Assembly (NCBI GenBank): GCA_903900975.1
Contig: CAIUPE010000073.1
Location: forward strand, 1 to 42,332
DNA from: an uncultured Hyphomicrobiales bacterium
GTDB lineage: Bacteria > Pseudomonadota > Alphaproteobacteria > Rhizobiales > Beijerinckiaceae
Reading direction: 5' to 3'
Length of the DNA: 42,332 bases
Shown here: in pieces, positions 1 to 8,706 of the stretch
Layout: each line of letters begins with the position of its first letter
Position numbering within the stretch: the stretch's first letter is position 1
Notes under the pieces: generated by a model
Seen by the model: the letters and a program-made list of their open reading frames with translations, nothing else
The model's database searches: none
What the model was told of the DNA's origin: nothing
Position numbers and translations under genes: made by a program

Positions 1-106
1 CCGTTGCGTTAGATTCCTGAAACCGCCAACTAAATAATTTCTTATTTTAATCATGACAAAATCACAATCTCGCCGCTTTTACGATCCAAAGTCCAATCTG
101 TAATTT

Positions 107-126
107 GGAAAGCTAATCAGCTTTCC
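107..126 (+). promoter_or_regulatory. Leader hairpin upstream of the porin gene
   Basis: A perfect 8-bp inverted repeat, GGAAAGCT-AATC-AGCTTTCC, lies 67 bases before the porin start codon. It has no following T-run, so it is unlikely to be a terminator. Abundant porin mRNAs often carry structured leaders, so a stabilising or regulatory 5' UTR hairpin is the likeliest reading; an operator is also possible. I see no convincing -35/-10 pair in bases 1-106, which otherwise appear non-coding and AT-rich. Confidence 0.4.
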
Positions 127-192
127 GTTATGACAACTCCGCTCTGTGAAAATCACGAGACCGGTGCGGGAATAAAGTCAGGAGTAAAGACG

Positions 193-831
193 ATGAAGCA
201 TTTTTATAAATTGGGCCTTGCGGCCTCCGCTCTCCTTTTGGCGACCTCGGCTTTCGCTGCGGATCTTCCAAAAAAGACCAATGCCCCCGTAGCAGCTGTT
301 CCCGTGGCTATGCCACGCAGTTACTCTTGGACCGGCGTTTATGGTGGCTTGAATGGTGGCTATGGCTTTGGCAATTACACTGAAGACGGCAAAGACACTT
401 TCGGCAATCCAACGGGCGGCTTGCTCGGTGTAACAGGTGGCTACAATTATCAGATGGCCAGTCGTTGGGTCCTCGGCGTCGAGGCAGACCTCGGAATGGC
501 CAATGTCAAGGCGTCAAATGTCGGTTCCAGTGAGTTGCGTTACACCAACACGTTCCGTGGTCGCCTCGGTTATGCCGTTGATCGCACCATGCCTTACTTA
601 ACGGCTGGTTATGCCGGCGGCTCAACCCATGATGATAATGGCGGCTCAACGTCCGACACCTATCACAATGGTTGGACGGCCGGTGCCGGTGTCGAAATGG
701 CACTCACCGATAATTGGTCCGCTAAAGTGGAAGGGCTTTATGTCCATCTCAACAGCGAAGGTTTCCCGGGTGGCGGAACGTCTGGCGCAGATCTGGGCCT
801 TGCCCGTATCGGTTTGAACTACCGCTTCTGA
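193..831 (+). CDS. Outer-membrane beta-barrel protein, Omp25/Omp31 type
   Basis: This 212-residue protein begins with a clear signal peptide (KLGLAASALLLATSAFA, cleaved near AFA-AD at about residue 24). It continues with alternating Gly/aromatic strands (WTGVYGGLNGGYGFGN, GLLGVTGGYNYQ) and ends in Arg-Phe after a typical last strand (ARIGLNYRF), as expected for an eight-stranded barrel. The frame is open from 130, but the ATG at 193 is chosen because AGGAG lies 8 bases before it and the signal peptide starts there. Omp25/Omp31-like proteins are abundant surface porins of Rhizobiales. The gene stands alone, with a leader hairpin before it and a strong terminator after it. Confidence 0.88.
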   Translation: MKHFYKLGLAASALLLATSAFAADLPKKTNAPVAAVPVAMPRSYSWTGVYGGLNGGYGFGNYTEDGKDTFGNPTGGLLGVTGGYNYQMASRWVLGVEADLGMANVKASNVGSSELRYTNTFRGRLGYAVDRTMPYLTAGYAGGSTHDDNGGSTSDTYHNGWTAGAGVEMALTDNWSAKVEGLYVHLNSEGFPGGGTSGADLGLARIGLNYRF

Positions 832-855
832 TCGATCATCCATCGATATAGGAAC

Positions 856-886
856 GAGCCCGCAGTTCCTGCTGCGGGCTCTTTTT
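856..886 (+). terminator. Rho-independent terminator of the porin gene
   Basis: A perfect 10-bp GC-rich stem (GAGCCCGCAG paired with CTGCGGGCTC) with a 6-base loop runs directly into TTTTT. It lies 24 bases after the porin stop and just before the end of the convergent GST gene. Confidence 0.9.
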
Positions 887-887
887 G

Positions 888-1493
888 TTACCCCTGCGGA
901 GTTGTCACGGCAAAGGCTGGAACACGCGCAGCAAAATCATCAAGCCAGGCTGTCAAGCGAGGCCGCCCCGTACGCCACCCTCCTCCGAAACGAAGATCGA
1001 GATAGCCCAACGCGCAAGCTACGGCGATGGCTCCGATGGTAGGTACCGGCGAAAGATGAGGCAGATGGGCTTCAAGACTATCAAGGCCCCGCGTTACTTT
1101 TCCGCTTTGGTGCTCTACCCACTTCGGCTCGCGCTTGCCTTCATCGCGGAAACGGGTTTCGTAAACCTGTAATAACGCCGCATCCATGACGCCATCGGCG
1201 AGCGCTTGCAGGGTGAGAACCTCAAATCGCTCTTTGCTCGCCGGCGGAATAAGTTTTCCACCTCCCGCCAAATAATCGAGATATTCGACGATCACACGGG
1301 AATCATAAAGCGTTGTGCCATCCTCCAGCGTTAAAGCCGGTATTTTGCCCAACGGATTTTTGGACCGGATTGCATCCTCGGGGTCAAGTGTGTTGGCAAC
1401 AATAATCTCGATATGATCCATCAAGCCGAGGACATGGGCGGCAATCTTGACCTTCCGGCCAAAAGGGGAAGCGGGCGACGAACGCAAAATCAT
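888..1493 (-). CDS. Glutathione S-transferase family protein
   Basis: This 201-residue protein has the usual GST length. The N-terminal thioredoxin-like domain (about residues 1-80) shows SSPASPFGRKV at the glutathione site, NPLGKIPAL with the cis-proline, and DSRVIVEYL, the usual (E/D)S glutathione-contact motif. An all-helical C-terminal domain follows. The ATG is supported by AGGAAA about 7 bases upstream. GSTs of this kind conjugate or reduce electrophiles in the cytoplasm; the substrate cannot be predicted. It is the last gene of a long leftward run and converges on the porin terminator. Confidence 0.85.
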   Translation of the reverse strand: MILRSSPASPFGRKVKIAAHVLGLMDHIEIIVANTLDPEDAIRSKNPLGKIPALTLEDGTTLYDSRVIVEYLDYLAGGGKLIPPASKERFEVLTLQALADGVMDAALLQVYETRFRDEGKREPKWVEHQSGKVTRGLDSLEAHLPHLSPVPTIGAIAVACALGYLDLRFGGGWRTGRPRLTAWLDDFAARVPAFAVTTPQG

Positions 1494-1563
1494 TGGCGGT
1501 TTCCTGTTTTTCGTTAAAGCCTCCCGACCTCGATATCAGGAAATCCGTCGCTCATCCAGCCGA

Positions 1564-2430
1564 TCAGAATCCTTTCGAAATGGTCTCACCGGCAATCCAA
1601 TCAACATTCCAGCCATGGCCGTCGTCCTGTTTGAGCAGGGCGTCCAACCAAGGCATCAATTTTTCGAGTTCATCTGAAAGTCGCCAAGGCGGATTGACGA
1701 TGATCATACCGGTACCCGACAAGCCCCCTGTTGACGACATCCGCTTGACGCGAAGTTCGGCACGTAAAATTTTTGGAATTCCAGCTTCCGCCAGATCGAC
1801 CAAAAATCGCTTGGTCTCTTCAAAATTTTTCACCGGATACCATAAGAGATACATTCCCGTCGGCCATTTGCGATAAGCGGCAGCAAAGGCCTGAACCATG
1901 GTTGAAAACTCGTCGCGCTCTTCATAGGGCGGATCGATCAGGACGATACCGCGTCGCTCCTTGGGCGGCACGCATGCTTTAAGCGCCGTATAACCGTCAA
2001 GTTCCAGAATTTTTGCGCGGCCGTCAAAGTTAAAATTTTCTGCCAATTTTCGGGCATCTTGTGGATGCTTCTCGACAAAAATCATTCGGTCTTCGGCCCG
2101 TGTCATCTGACGCGAAAGTTCGGGCGAGCCGGGATAGGTGTCCCGACCTTTAAAGGCTTGTAAAGCCTTTACCGCATCGAGAAAGGGACCCAGCAGTTCA
2201 CGGACCGAAGGCGGCATATCTGCCTTCAACACGCGCCCGATGCCGTCGTGCCATTCACCAGTCTTCGATGCAGCCTCGCCTTTCAGGTCGTAAAAGCCGA
2301 TGCCCGCATGGGTATCGATCACGCGAAACGGGGTGTCTTTCGCTTTGAGATGCGTCAGACAACGGGCCAAAATGATATGTTTGAGAACATCGGCAAAATT
2401 GCCGGCGTGGTAGCTGTGTCGATAATTCAT
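1564..2430 (-). CDS. rlmJ: 23S rRNA (adenine(2030)-N(6))-methyltransferase RlmJ
   Basis: This 288-residue enzyme matches RlmJ, which methylates A2030 of 23S rRNA. It starts with the family's characteristic MNYRHSYHAGNFADVLKH. The SAM-binding motif VIDTHAGIGFYDL is at about residues 38-49 and the catalytic N6-methyltransferase motif DPPY at 166-169. The frame extends 36 codons upstream, but MNYRHSYHAG is the conserved N-terminus, so the ATG at 2430 is used. The ribosome-binding site is weak. It follows the RNase T2 gene by 86 bases and is probably a housekeeping gene unrelated in function to it. Confidence 0.93.
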   Translation of the reverse strand: MNYRHSYHAGNFADVLKHIILARCLTHLKAKDTPFRVIDTHAGIGFYDLKGEAASKTGEWHDGIGRVLKADMPPSVRELLGPFLDAVKALQAFKGRDTYPGSPELSRQMTRAEDRMIFVEKHPQDARKLAENFNFDGRAKILELDGYTALKACVPPKERRGIVLIDPPYEERDEFSTMVQAFAAAYRKWPTGMYLLWYPVKNFEETKRFLVDLAEAGIPKILRAELRVKRMSSTGGLSGTGMIIVNPPWRLSDELEKLMPWLDALLKQDDGHGWNVDWIAGETISKGF

Positions 2431-2516
2431 GATCTGCCGCGCATAGCCCTGCTGACGAAGTGCGGCTTGATCCTTTAATGGACGGGAAGCATCGTCACGC
2501 TTTTGGCACGACAGCT

Positions 2517-3137
2517 TTACCCTTCGATTTCCGGGCACGCACGAAAACTTTTAACATCTCTTGTGAAGCAGATGCGAACTTCCTGCAACTCGCCCTTCGA
2601 GCATGCCACGGACATCATGGACGAAGTAAGCCCCGGATTGATGTCCGAAAACGCTTTTTCAACATCGATAGGAGCCAATGAAACTTCGCTTTTCGGTTGC
2701 AGGAAGGCAGCGGGTATCGCAATATGTTGGCGGGCTGCGGCGACATCTGACAGATAGTCGGCCGGTGCCCGAGCGGTGCAGGTACCATGCCGCTTCCATT
2801 CATGTTCAGCCAAGCGATCATCGGGGAAGAGCCGATGCGCCGTTTCCAAGACCGATTTCGGCAGGTCGGTCTGGTCGCTCGGACATTCGATTGGATACCC
2901 ATGCTCGAATTGCGGCCAGAGCCCATGAATGACGAACCCGTTGGATTGGCCAGAAGCGCATTGCTCCGTACTGCGTTTATCGCCACCATTGGCACAATAG
3001 GCTGGCGACCATGACAGGGCCAAAACGTAGAAATCAAAACTTCCCGGTGCTGCACCCTTTTGCTCGCCCTTGGCTTGCGCCCAGACGGGAGTGGCCAACA
3101 CCAAGGCAGCGAGGATGTAAAGAATACGGCGGATCAT
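2517..3137 (-). CDS. Secreted ribonuclease T2 family protein
   Basis: The 206-residue precursor has a signal peptide (ILYILAALVLATPVWAQA, cleavage near residue 22). Both catalytic signatures of RNase T2 are intact: CAS I as FVIHGLWPQF with His71, and CAS II as HEWKRHGTC with His112, Glu113, Lys115 and His117. Six or more cysteines suggest disulfides and a periplasmic or secreted location. The family cuts single-stranded RNA to nucleoside 2',3'-cyclic phosphates. The ATG at 3137 has GGGAG 8 bases upstream and gives the signal peptide; the longer open frame does not. A lux-box-like palindrome is centred 72 bases before this start, so quorum regulation of a secreted nuclease is a testable inference. 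Confidence 0.9.
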   Translation of the reverse strand: MIRRILYILAALVLATPVWAQAKGEQKGAAPGSFDFYVLALSWSPAYCANGGDKRSTEQCASGQSNGFVIHGLWPQFEHGYPIECPSDQTDLPKSVLETAHRLFPDDRLAEHEWKRHGTCTARAPADYLSDVAAARQHIAIPAAFLQPKSEVSLAPIDVEKAFSDINPGLTSSMMSVACSKGELQEVRICFTRDVKSFRACPEIEG

Positions 3138-3199
3138 AATACAAACTCCCGACAAAAAGGGCCAATACCGCGATACTGCCACGTGCGCCATGCGCGCGC

Positions 3200-3219
3200 G
3201 ACTGTCCTTTTGGACAGGT
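3200..3219 (-). promoter_or_regulatory. Lux-box-like palindrome upstream of the RNase T2 gene
   Basis: Eighteen of 20 positions match the pattern ACCTGTCC-N4-GGACAGGT seen at two other places in this window. The perfect core is CTGTCC-TTTT-GGACAG. It lies between the extensin-like gene end (3238) and the RNase T2 start (3137). Its centre is 72 bases before that ATG. No T-run follows on either strand, so it is not an intrinsic terminator. A LuxR-family operator is inferred from shape and spacing only. Confidence 0.45.
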
Positions 3220-3237
3220 GACAACCCGAATCAAGGG

Positions 3238-4131
3238 TTAATAAACGCCCTTGAAATCGCCATCATCGGTATCATCGGGTTCTGGCGGCAAAGCTGCCAA
3301 GGTCTTCGGATCGATAGGACGGACAGGTGGCAAAGGAGTTGCAGATATATTGCCAACAGATGGAGCGACATCAGCCACCCGAATTTCCGATGCGCCATTC
3401 GGGGGCGTGTAATTTAACCCTGCAATTTTGCTAGCATCCGGACGCGCAGGAATTCGTCGTGCAATTTGAAGCTTCGGTTGGCAGACGTGACGCTGCCAAG
3501 CCGTATCATGCCGTGCGAGATCGATATGGATGTGATTGGCGTGATAGGAATCGGAGCCAGGGGCCAAAACGGTGGTGAAATAATCGCAAGCATCAAGCGC
3601 AATTTCGCGCAAAAAGGCCTGATCTCGGCCATCGCCTTGCCATCCGCTCAGCACCGTCATCGCCCGCCCATCGGAAAATTTGAATCCCATGACATCGACC
3701 GCATTGCCAAACGCGTGCTCGGAAATATTGGCAATCCATTTGCTGTCTTGGTTCCGGCAGGAATATGAGCCCACGGTCATTCCAGTCACATGCTGGTGGT
3801 AATACAGCATCGACGCAGGCTCCACGACTTCTGCTAACCAACGATCCAAACTGGATAGCGCCGAGCAGGACATCGTCGCCCGGCTGGTCAACCCAACGGT
3901 ACCGCCTGCCAGCGCACTGACCCTTAGCGGTTGTTGCAACCCGCACGCACCTGGTCCATCGATCCGGTCCATCGGTTCGACATAGGCGGACATTTTCACC
4001 GCTCCCGACGAAAGGCATTTTGCCTCAACCTCGTCGCGCCAAGGCGCACGTGTATCGAACCGCATGCCGCAACCGACAAGCACCAATAGGACGGCGAGCG
4101 TTAAGGTCCGTTTGATCTGCTGAGTTACCAT
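3238..4131 (-). CDS. Extensin-like lipoprotein with LAS/VanY-type metal-binding motifs
   Basis: This 297-residue protein has a lipobox (VLVGC, Cys21) and an extensin-like C-terminal domain (PF06904 family). SEHAFGNAVDV (His139, Asp146) and YHANHIHID (His197, His200, His202) resemble the zinc ligands and catalytic residues of VanY/LAS peptidoglycan peptidases. It is therefore probably an envelope protein acting on, or binding, cell-wall peptides; enzymatic activity of the family is not firmly established as far as I know. The ATG at 4131 is chosen because it produces the lipoprotein signal; the longer frame starts with non-membrane sequence. The ribosome-binding site is weak. The C-terminal 60 residues are Pro-rich and probably disordered. 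Confidence 0.82.
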   Translation of the reverse strand: MVTQQIKRTLTLAVLLVLVGCGMRFDTRAPWRDEVEAKCLSSGAVKMSAYVEPMDRIDGPGACGLQQPLRVSALAGGTVGLTSRATMSCSALSSLDRWLAEVVEPASMLYYHQHVTGMTVGSYSCRNQDSKWIANISEHAFGNAVDVMGFKFSDGRAMTVLSGWQGDGRDQAFLREIALDACDYFTTVLAPGSDSYHANHIHIDLARHDTAWQRHVCQPKLQIARRIPARPDASKIAGLNYTPPNGASEIRVADVAPSVGNISATPLPPVRPIDPKTLAALPPEPDDTDDGDFKGVY

Positions 4132-4201
4132 GTCGCAACTTTGCCGCGCTATGGTTTTTTTTGTGTTAAGATGAACCGGAAAAGTCGGACTAATGTCCTG
4201 T

Positions 4202-5131
4202 TCAGCGGATTTGTTGGATGGCGGACAGCATCCACGGCCCCCCGCCATCACGCCGGAAGGTCCAAATTTCTGTGACCTCTTGCGGATGAATCGGATCACC
4301 ACCCACAACACGATCCGAACCGCGCTGATAGGTGGCATCGATCAGCGAGAACCGCATGGCGACGGTGGCATAATCGACGGACCCTTCACCCCATGCCTCA
4401 GACAGATCACCCTGTAAAAGCTTGACCTGTGACACCCGATTAACCGTACCGTGGCCGGCATTCTGCGCCAAATCTTCGGCAAAGTAAGACACCATTTCGG
4501 GCGTCGCCATTTCGCGAAGTGCGTGAAGATCCTCGCGGCTATACGCTTCCTGAATGGCATAGAGGCCTTGCTCAAAGGTCGCAAAATCCTCCGGCGTCAC
4601 GGTAACCTGCCGAACTGATGGAACAGCAGCAGGCCGTGGCTGCCCTATGCTTGCACCCATGAGGCCCATTGTCCCGCCGACGGGATTAATCCGGGTGACA
4701 AAAAGTCCGATCACGAACTTTATTGCAAAATACAGCAATGCGATCTGGATCATGAGGCCAAAAAACGACATTCCGCCGCCGAGTCCACCGCCAAATCCGT
4801 GCCCAAACATCATGCCAATGAGGCCCGCGCCAAGAAACCCACCCAACAGGCCGGTGCCAAAACCGCCAGCACCACCAAACATCCCACCTCCGCCATAGGC
4901 CGGCTGGCCATAAGACGGCGATGGTGCCGTTGGCGCGAAACTCCGCTGCATCGGCTGAGCTGCGAAAGGAGCCGTCGGCGTTGAAAGCGGCGGCATATAC
5001 GTAAAGCTTCCTCTGCTACCGCTCGAAAACCCGGATCCTGCCCGTGCTTCCGCGACTGATACCGTTACACAAGCGATCAATCCAACCAAGAGCAACGCAA
5101 AGGCAGCGCGAAAAAGTGAATTAAAACCCAT
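4202..5131 (-). CDS. Tim44-like domain membrane protein
   Basis: This 309-residue protein starts with a hydrophobic signal or anchor (residues 8-28). A Pro/Gly-rich linker follows, then a Gly-rich segment with membrane stretches (about 85-150), then a Tim44-like domain from about residue 175 to the end (TPEDFATFEQGLYAIQEAYS, then EMATPEMVSYFAEDL). Proteobacterial Tim44-domain proteins are mostly uncharacterised inner-membrane or periplasm-facing proteins. The mitochondrial namesake is a translocase subunit, but that role should not be transferred. It lies 68 bases downstream of moaE on the same strand. Confidence 0.8.
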   Translation of the reverse strand: MGFNSLFRAAFALLLVGLIACVTVSVAEARAGSGFSSGSRGSFTYMPPLSTPTAPFAAQPMQRSFAPTAPSPSYGQPAYGGGGMFGGAGGFGTGLLGGFLGAGLIGMMFGHGFGGGLGGGMSFFGLMIQIALLYFAIKFVIGLFVTRINPVGGTMGLMGASIGQPRPAAVPSVRQVTVTPEDFATFEQGLYAIQEAYSREDLHALREMATPEMVSYFAEDLAQNAGHGTVNRVSQVKLLQGDLSEAWGEGSVDYATVAMRFSLIDATYQRGSDRVVGGDPIHPQEVTEIWTFRRDGGGPWMLSAIQQIR

Positions 5132-5199
5132 AGGCCTATCCTCGGCATGTCATCCTTCCGCACTATATGGGATGTCCCTTACGTTTCGAAAAGAGGCGA

Positions 5200-5664
5200 T
5201 CAAACTTTCCAGCGCTCAGCCAAAGCGTCATCGACGGATTTCGCATCCACCCAATCGCCCGAAGTGCCATCGGCGCGGTATTCTTTCTTCCAAAACGGGG
5301 CACGGGTTTTTAAGTAATCCATAATGAAATTAGCCGCATCAAAGGAAGCGGTGCGGTGCGACGATGCTGTCACCACCAACACAATGCCATCACCGGGTTC
5401 CATCTTACCATGGCGATGAATAACGGTGACACCGAACAACGGCCACCGCGTGCTGGCCTCCGTTACAACGGATCCTATTTCGTCGTCCGCCATGCCCGGA
5501 TAATGCTCGAGCTCAAGCGCAGCCAAGCGCCCGCCCTCGCTGCGGCAAAAGCCGGTAAAACTTGTTACCGCACCAACATCCTCGCCAAGACGCGACAAAG
5601 CCTCAATCTCGGCCGCCGCATCGAAAGGCTCAGACTGGATTCGAATGGTGAGTCGAGGCGTCAT
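5200..5664 (-). CDS. moaE: Molybdopterin synthase catalytic subunit MoaE
   Basis: MoaE transfers sulfur from the MoaD C-terminus to precursor Z (cPMP) to make molybdopterin. The 154-residue protein shows GAVTSFTGFCR, HYPGM, IHRHGKMEPGD and KTRAPFWKKE, with Lys119 and Lys126 at the same numbers as the catalytic lysines of E. coli MoaE. It follows moaD by 6 bases, so the two subunits are made from one message. Confidence 0.95.
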   Translation of the reverse strand: MTPRLTIRIQSEPFDAAAEIEALSRLGEDVGAVTSFTGFCRSEGGRLAALELEHYPGMADDEIGSVVTEASTRWPLFGVTVIHRHGKMEPGDGIVLVVTASSHRTASFDAANFIMDYLKTRAPFWKKEYRADGTSGDWVDAKSVDDALAERWKV

Positions 5665-5670
5665 AAAAAC

Positions 5671-5931
5671 TCAACCGCCTGTCATCGGCGGAAAGAATGC
5701 AATCTCGCTCGCGCCCGCAATCGATGCGTCGGGTTTGACATGTTTGCGATTGATCGCAGCACGCACAATGGCGGGATTCTCAAAGGCATAGGCATATTCT
5801 TCGCCTCGCGTTTGCAACCAACCGGCAAGTTCGGCCACGGTCAGCACGCTATCGGGAACGCTGACGCGCTCTTCCGAAAGCCCTACCCGCTCGCGGACCC
5901 ACGCAAAATAGACGAGTTTAAGCTCACTCAT
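5671..5931 (-). CDS. moaD: Molybdopterin synthase sulfur carrier subunit MoaD
   Basis: This 86-residue ubiquitin-fold protein ends in FFPPMTGG, the Gly-Gly tail that is thiocarboxylated and donates sulfur inside MoaE. The open frame runs 14 codons further upstream, but the ATG at 5931 begins the conserved SELKLVYFAWVRE strand and overlaps the end of pgsA by 8 bases. This suggests translational coupling in a pgsA-moaD-moaE unit. Confidence 0.93.
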   Translation of the reverse strand: MSELKLVYFAWVRERVGLSEERVSVPDSVLTVAELAGWLQTRGEEYAYAFENPAIVRAAINRKHVKPDASIAGASEIAFFPPMTGG

Positions 5932-6523
5932 CGAGATCGACCACATGGCGAATACCTGCTTTGAAATAGTCATAGCCGGTATAAAGCGTCAACAATGCCG
6001 CGACCCACAATAACGTCATGCCGATCATGACATTGCCCGGCAAAACCCGCTCGCCGGCATCGCCCACGATCAGAAAGCCAATGGCTACCAGTTGCAGCGT
6101 CGTCTTCCACTTTGCAATGGTTGAAACCGGAACGCTAACCTGCAATTCGGCTAAAAACTCCCTAAGCCCTGAAACCAAAATCTCACGGCTTAAAATTACA
6201 ATCGCCGCCCAAATCGACCAGCCTACAATGGTGTGGTTGGCCACCAACATCATCAAAGAGGCGGCCACCAGCAATTTGTCGGCAATCGGATCAAGCATCC
6301 GCCCAAGTGAGGATTGCTGCTCCCATATACGGGCGAGATAGCCGTCAAAAAAATCGGTAATAGCCGCCAGCGCGAACACGCCAAAGGCGATCCAGCGCAT
6401 CACCGGCTCATCGGGCCAGAACATGCACGCCACCACAATTGGCACCGCCACCACCCGCCCATAAGTCAGGATGTTGGGGATGGTAAAAGGACCTAAACGC
6501 TTACGAGCTGTTGCTGTCGTCAT
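5924..6523 (-). CDS. pgsA: CDP-diacylglycerol--glycerol-3-phosphate 3-phosphatidyltransferase
   Basis: PgsA makes phosphatidylglycerol phosphate from CDP-diacylglycerol and glycerol-3-phosphate in the inner membrane. The CDP-alcohol phosphotransferase signature D-G-x2-A-R-x8-G-x3-D-x3-D is complete: Asp60, Gly61, Ala64, Arg65, Gly74, Asp78 and Asp82. Several hydrophobic helices follow. The 199-residue length from the ATG at 6523 is normal; a TTG two codons upstream is an alternative. It leads the pgsA-moaD-moaE gene string, an arrangement of unrelated functions. Confidence 0.93.
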   Translation of the reverse strand: MTTATARKRLGPFTIPNILTYGRVVAVPIVVACMFWPDEPVMRWIAFGVFALAAITDFFDGYLARIWEQQSSLGRMLDPIADKLLVAASLMMLVANHTIVGWSIWAAIVILSREILVSGLREFLAELQVSVPVSTIAKWKTTLQLVAIGFLIVGDAGERVLPGNVMIGMTLLWVAALLTLYTGYDYFKAGIRHVVDLDE

Positions 6524-6586
6524 GATCAAACTCGAAGCATATCGCCAAGGTACCCGTCAACCAACAATAACGGAAACCGACACGTG

Positions 6587-8641
6587 TCACCGACCGACAT
6601 CATGAAAAAAGTCATAAACCGCGCGCGCGGTCGCTTCATTCACCCCCGGCGTTTTGGTCAGATCCTCCAGCGAAGCCCGCGAAATCGCCTTGGCCGTGCC
6701 GAAATGCAGCAACAAAGCACGTTTGCGCTGCGGCCCGATACCGGAAATCTCGTCGAGCGGATTTTTGGTGAAATCCTTCTTCCGCCGCGCCCGATGCGTG
6801 CCAATTGCAAAGCGATGCGCCTCGTCGCGCAAGCGCTGGATGAAATACAGCGCAGGATCACGCGGCGCGAGCTTGAACGGATCGCGTCCCAGCACAAAAA
6901 ACGTCTCGCGCCCTGCATCGCGATCAGGCCCCTTAGCCACACCCACCAGCGGCACGCCGTCAATGCCAAGCTCAGCCAAAACGGTTTTAGCCGCCTCCAA
7001 CTGCCCCCGCCCGCCATCAACCAGCACGAGATCGGGCCAATCGGGCATGGTGTCCTCTTTGGCCTCAATATCCGTGCCGCCCTCCGTCTCCCGCACGCCT
7101 CCTTTCTGCAACCGCGCAAAACGGCGCGTCAGCACTTCGCGCATCATGCCGAAATCGTCGCCGGGGGTGATGTCGGTCGATTGAATATTGAACGTCCGGT
7201 AATGCGGCTTGGAGAAGCCCATCATACCGGCCACCACCATCGCACCCACCGCATTGGTGCCCATAATATGCGAGTTGTCATAAATCTCGACCCGACGCGG
7301 CGGCGCTTCGAGGCCAAACGCATTGCCCAGCGCCATCAAAAGCTGCTTTTGCGAGGCGGTATCAGACAGTTTGCGGGACAGTGCCTCTTTGGCGTTTGAC
7401 GCGGCATGATCGACGAGATCGCGCTTCTCACCGCGCTTCGGGGCTGCAACTTCAACCTTACTATCGGTGCGGAGCGACAAGGCCTCGCCCAAAAGCTCCA
7501 TATCCTCGACGTCGTGCGAGAGCAGCACGAGGCGTGGCGCGGGCTTATCATCGTAAAACTGCGCCACGAACTGGCCAAGCACCTCTTCCGCCGCAATGGT
7601 GCGGTCGGCTTTGGGGAAAAAGGCGCGGTTCCCCCAATTCTGGAAGTTGCGGAAGAAAAACACCTCGATGCAGAACTGACCCGCCTCCTCGTGTAATGCA
7701 AAGACATCCGCCTCCTCGACCGATTGCGGGTTGATGTCCTGCGTCGAGACGATTGCCGAGAGGGCTGCGAGACGATCCCTGATACGGGCTGCGGTTTCAA
7801 ACTCCAGCGCATCGGAGGCTTCCTGCATATCGCGCCCGAGCCGTGCTTTGACCGCTTGGCTTTTACCCGAAAGGAAATCACGCGCCTCGGTCACGAGCCG
7901 CTGATAGCCCACCGGATCAATCTCGCCCGTGCACGGGCCCGCACAGCGTTTGATTTGATAGAGCAGGCACGGCCTTGAGCGGTTCTCGTAATAGGAATCG
8001 GTGCAGGTGCGGAGCAAGAACGCGCGTTGCAACGCTGTAATCGTCCGGTTCACCGCCCATACGCTGGCAAACGGACCGAAAAACTGGCCCTGCCGGTTGC
8101 GTGCCCCGCGATGCTTTGTGAGCTGCGGCGCCACATGGTCGCTCGTCACCAAAATATAGGGAAAGCTTTTATCGTCGCGGAGAAGCACATTGAACCGCGG
8201 CTTCAACTGCTTGATGTAATTGGCTTCGAGGAGAAGCGCCTCGGATTCGGTTTCCGTGGTCACAAATTCCATCGAGGCCGTCTCGGCAATCATCCGCGCA
8301 ATCCGGCTCGTATGCCCCACACCGCGCGCATAATTCGAGACGCGCTTTTTGAGGCTCTTGGCCTTGCCGACATAGAGCACATCGCCTGCGCCATCGATCA
8401 TCCGATACACGCCCGGCGCATTGGGCAGCGTCTTTAACGCTTTCTGGATAACTTCAACGCCAGCCCGCAACCGTTGCGGCGCGGCCTCGCCTGAAAAATC
8501 GAGATCAATACCGGAGCTTTCCTCGCCGATGAAATCGGCATCGGTCAGCTCACCATCCAAATCCTCGGACAGGCTGACATTATCCGGCACATCCATTTCT
8601 GGAACCGAATCGTCCGTGCGGGGATGTGGAGTGCGCGCCAT
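6587..8641 (-). CDS. uvrC: Excinuclease ABC subunit UvrC
   Basis: UvrC makes both incisions in nucleotide excision repair. The order is an acidic N-terminal extension (about residues 1-65), a GIY-YIG nuclease domain (GVYRM at 77, [13 protein letters not shown] at 89-101), and a UVR/UvrB-binding motif near 260-290 ([14 protein letters not shown]). The RNase H-like endonuclease domain ([20 protein letters not shown]) and C-terminal helix-hairpin-helix repeats ([25 protein letters not shown]) follow. At 684 residues it exceeds E. coli UvrC (about 610), mainly because of the acidic extension. Start choice is uncertain: no good ribosome-binding site precedes the ATG at 8641, and an in-frame Met lies at residue 16. 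A C9 tract on the coding strand lies 36-44 bases upstream. Confidence 0.95.
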   Translation of the reverse strand: MARTPHPRTDDSVPEMDVPDNVSLSEDLDGELTDADFIGEESSGIDLDFSGEAAPQRLRAGVEVIQKALKTLPNAPGVYRMIDGAGDVLYVGKAKSLKKRVSNYARGVGHTSRIARMIAETASMEFVTTETESEALLLEANYIKQLKPRFNVLLRDDKSFPYILVTSDHVAPQLTKHRGARNRQGQFFGPFASVWAVNRTITALQRAFLLRTCTDSYYENRSRPCLLYQIKRCAGPCTGEIDPVGYQRLVTEARDFLSGKSQAVKARLGRDMQEASDALEFETAARIRDRLAALSAIVSTQDINPQSVEEADVFALHEEAGQFCIEVFFFRNFQNWGNRAFFPKADRTIAAEEVLGQFVAQFYDDKPAPRLVLLSHDVEDMELLGEALSLRTDSKVEVAAPKRGEKRDLVDHAASNAKEALSRKLSDTASQKQLLMALGNAFGLEAPPRRVEIYDNSHIMGTNAVGAMVVAGMMGFSKPHYRTFNIQSTDITPGDDFGMMREVLTRRFARLQKGGVRETEGGTDIEAKEDTMPDWPDLVLVDGGRGQLEAAKTVLAELGIDGVPLVGVAKGPDRDAGRETFFVLGRDPFKLAPRDPALYFIQRLRDEAHRFAIGTHRARRKKDFTKNPLDEISGIGPQRKRALLLHFGTAKAISRASLEDLTKTPGVNEATARAVYDFFHDVGR

Positions 8642-8672
8642 GCACCGGATTTAAGGTGTAATCGGTGAAGTT

Positions 8673-8695
8673 AAAAGGGGGGGGGATATGCCCCC
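8673..8695 (-). terminator. G/C-tract hairpin between the lipoprotein gene and uvrC
   Basis: On the minus strand GGGGG-CATAT-CCCCC forms a 5-bp all-GC stem, followed by four more C and then TTTT (8676-8673). It lies just after the lipoprotein stop and may work as a weak terminator or attenuator before uvrC. The plus strand carries nine consecutive G (8677-8685), a tract prone to slippage and sequencing error. Confidence 0.4.
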
Positions 8696-8706
8696 TGCAA
8701 CTTCCC

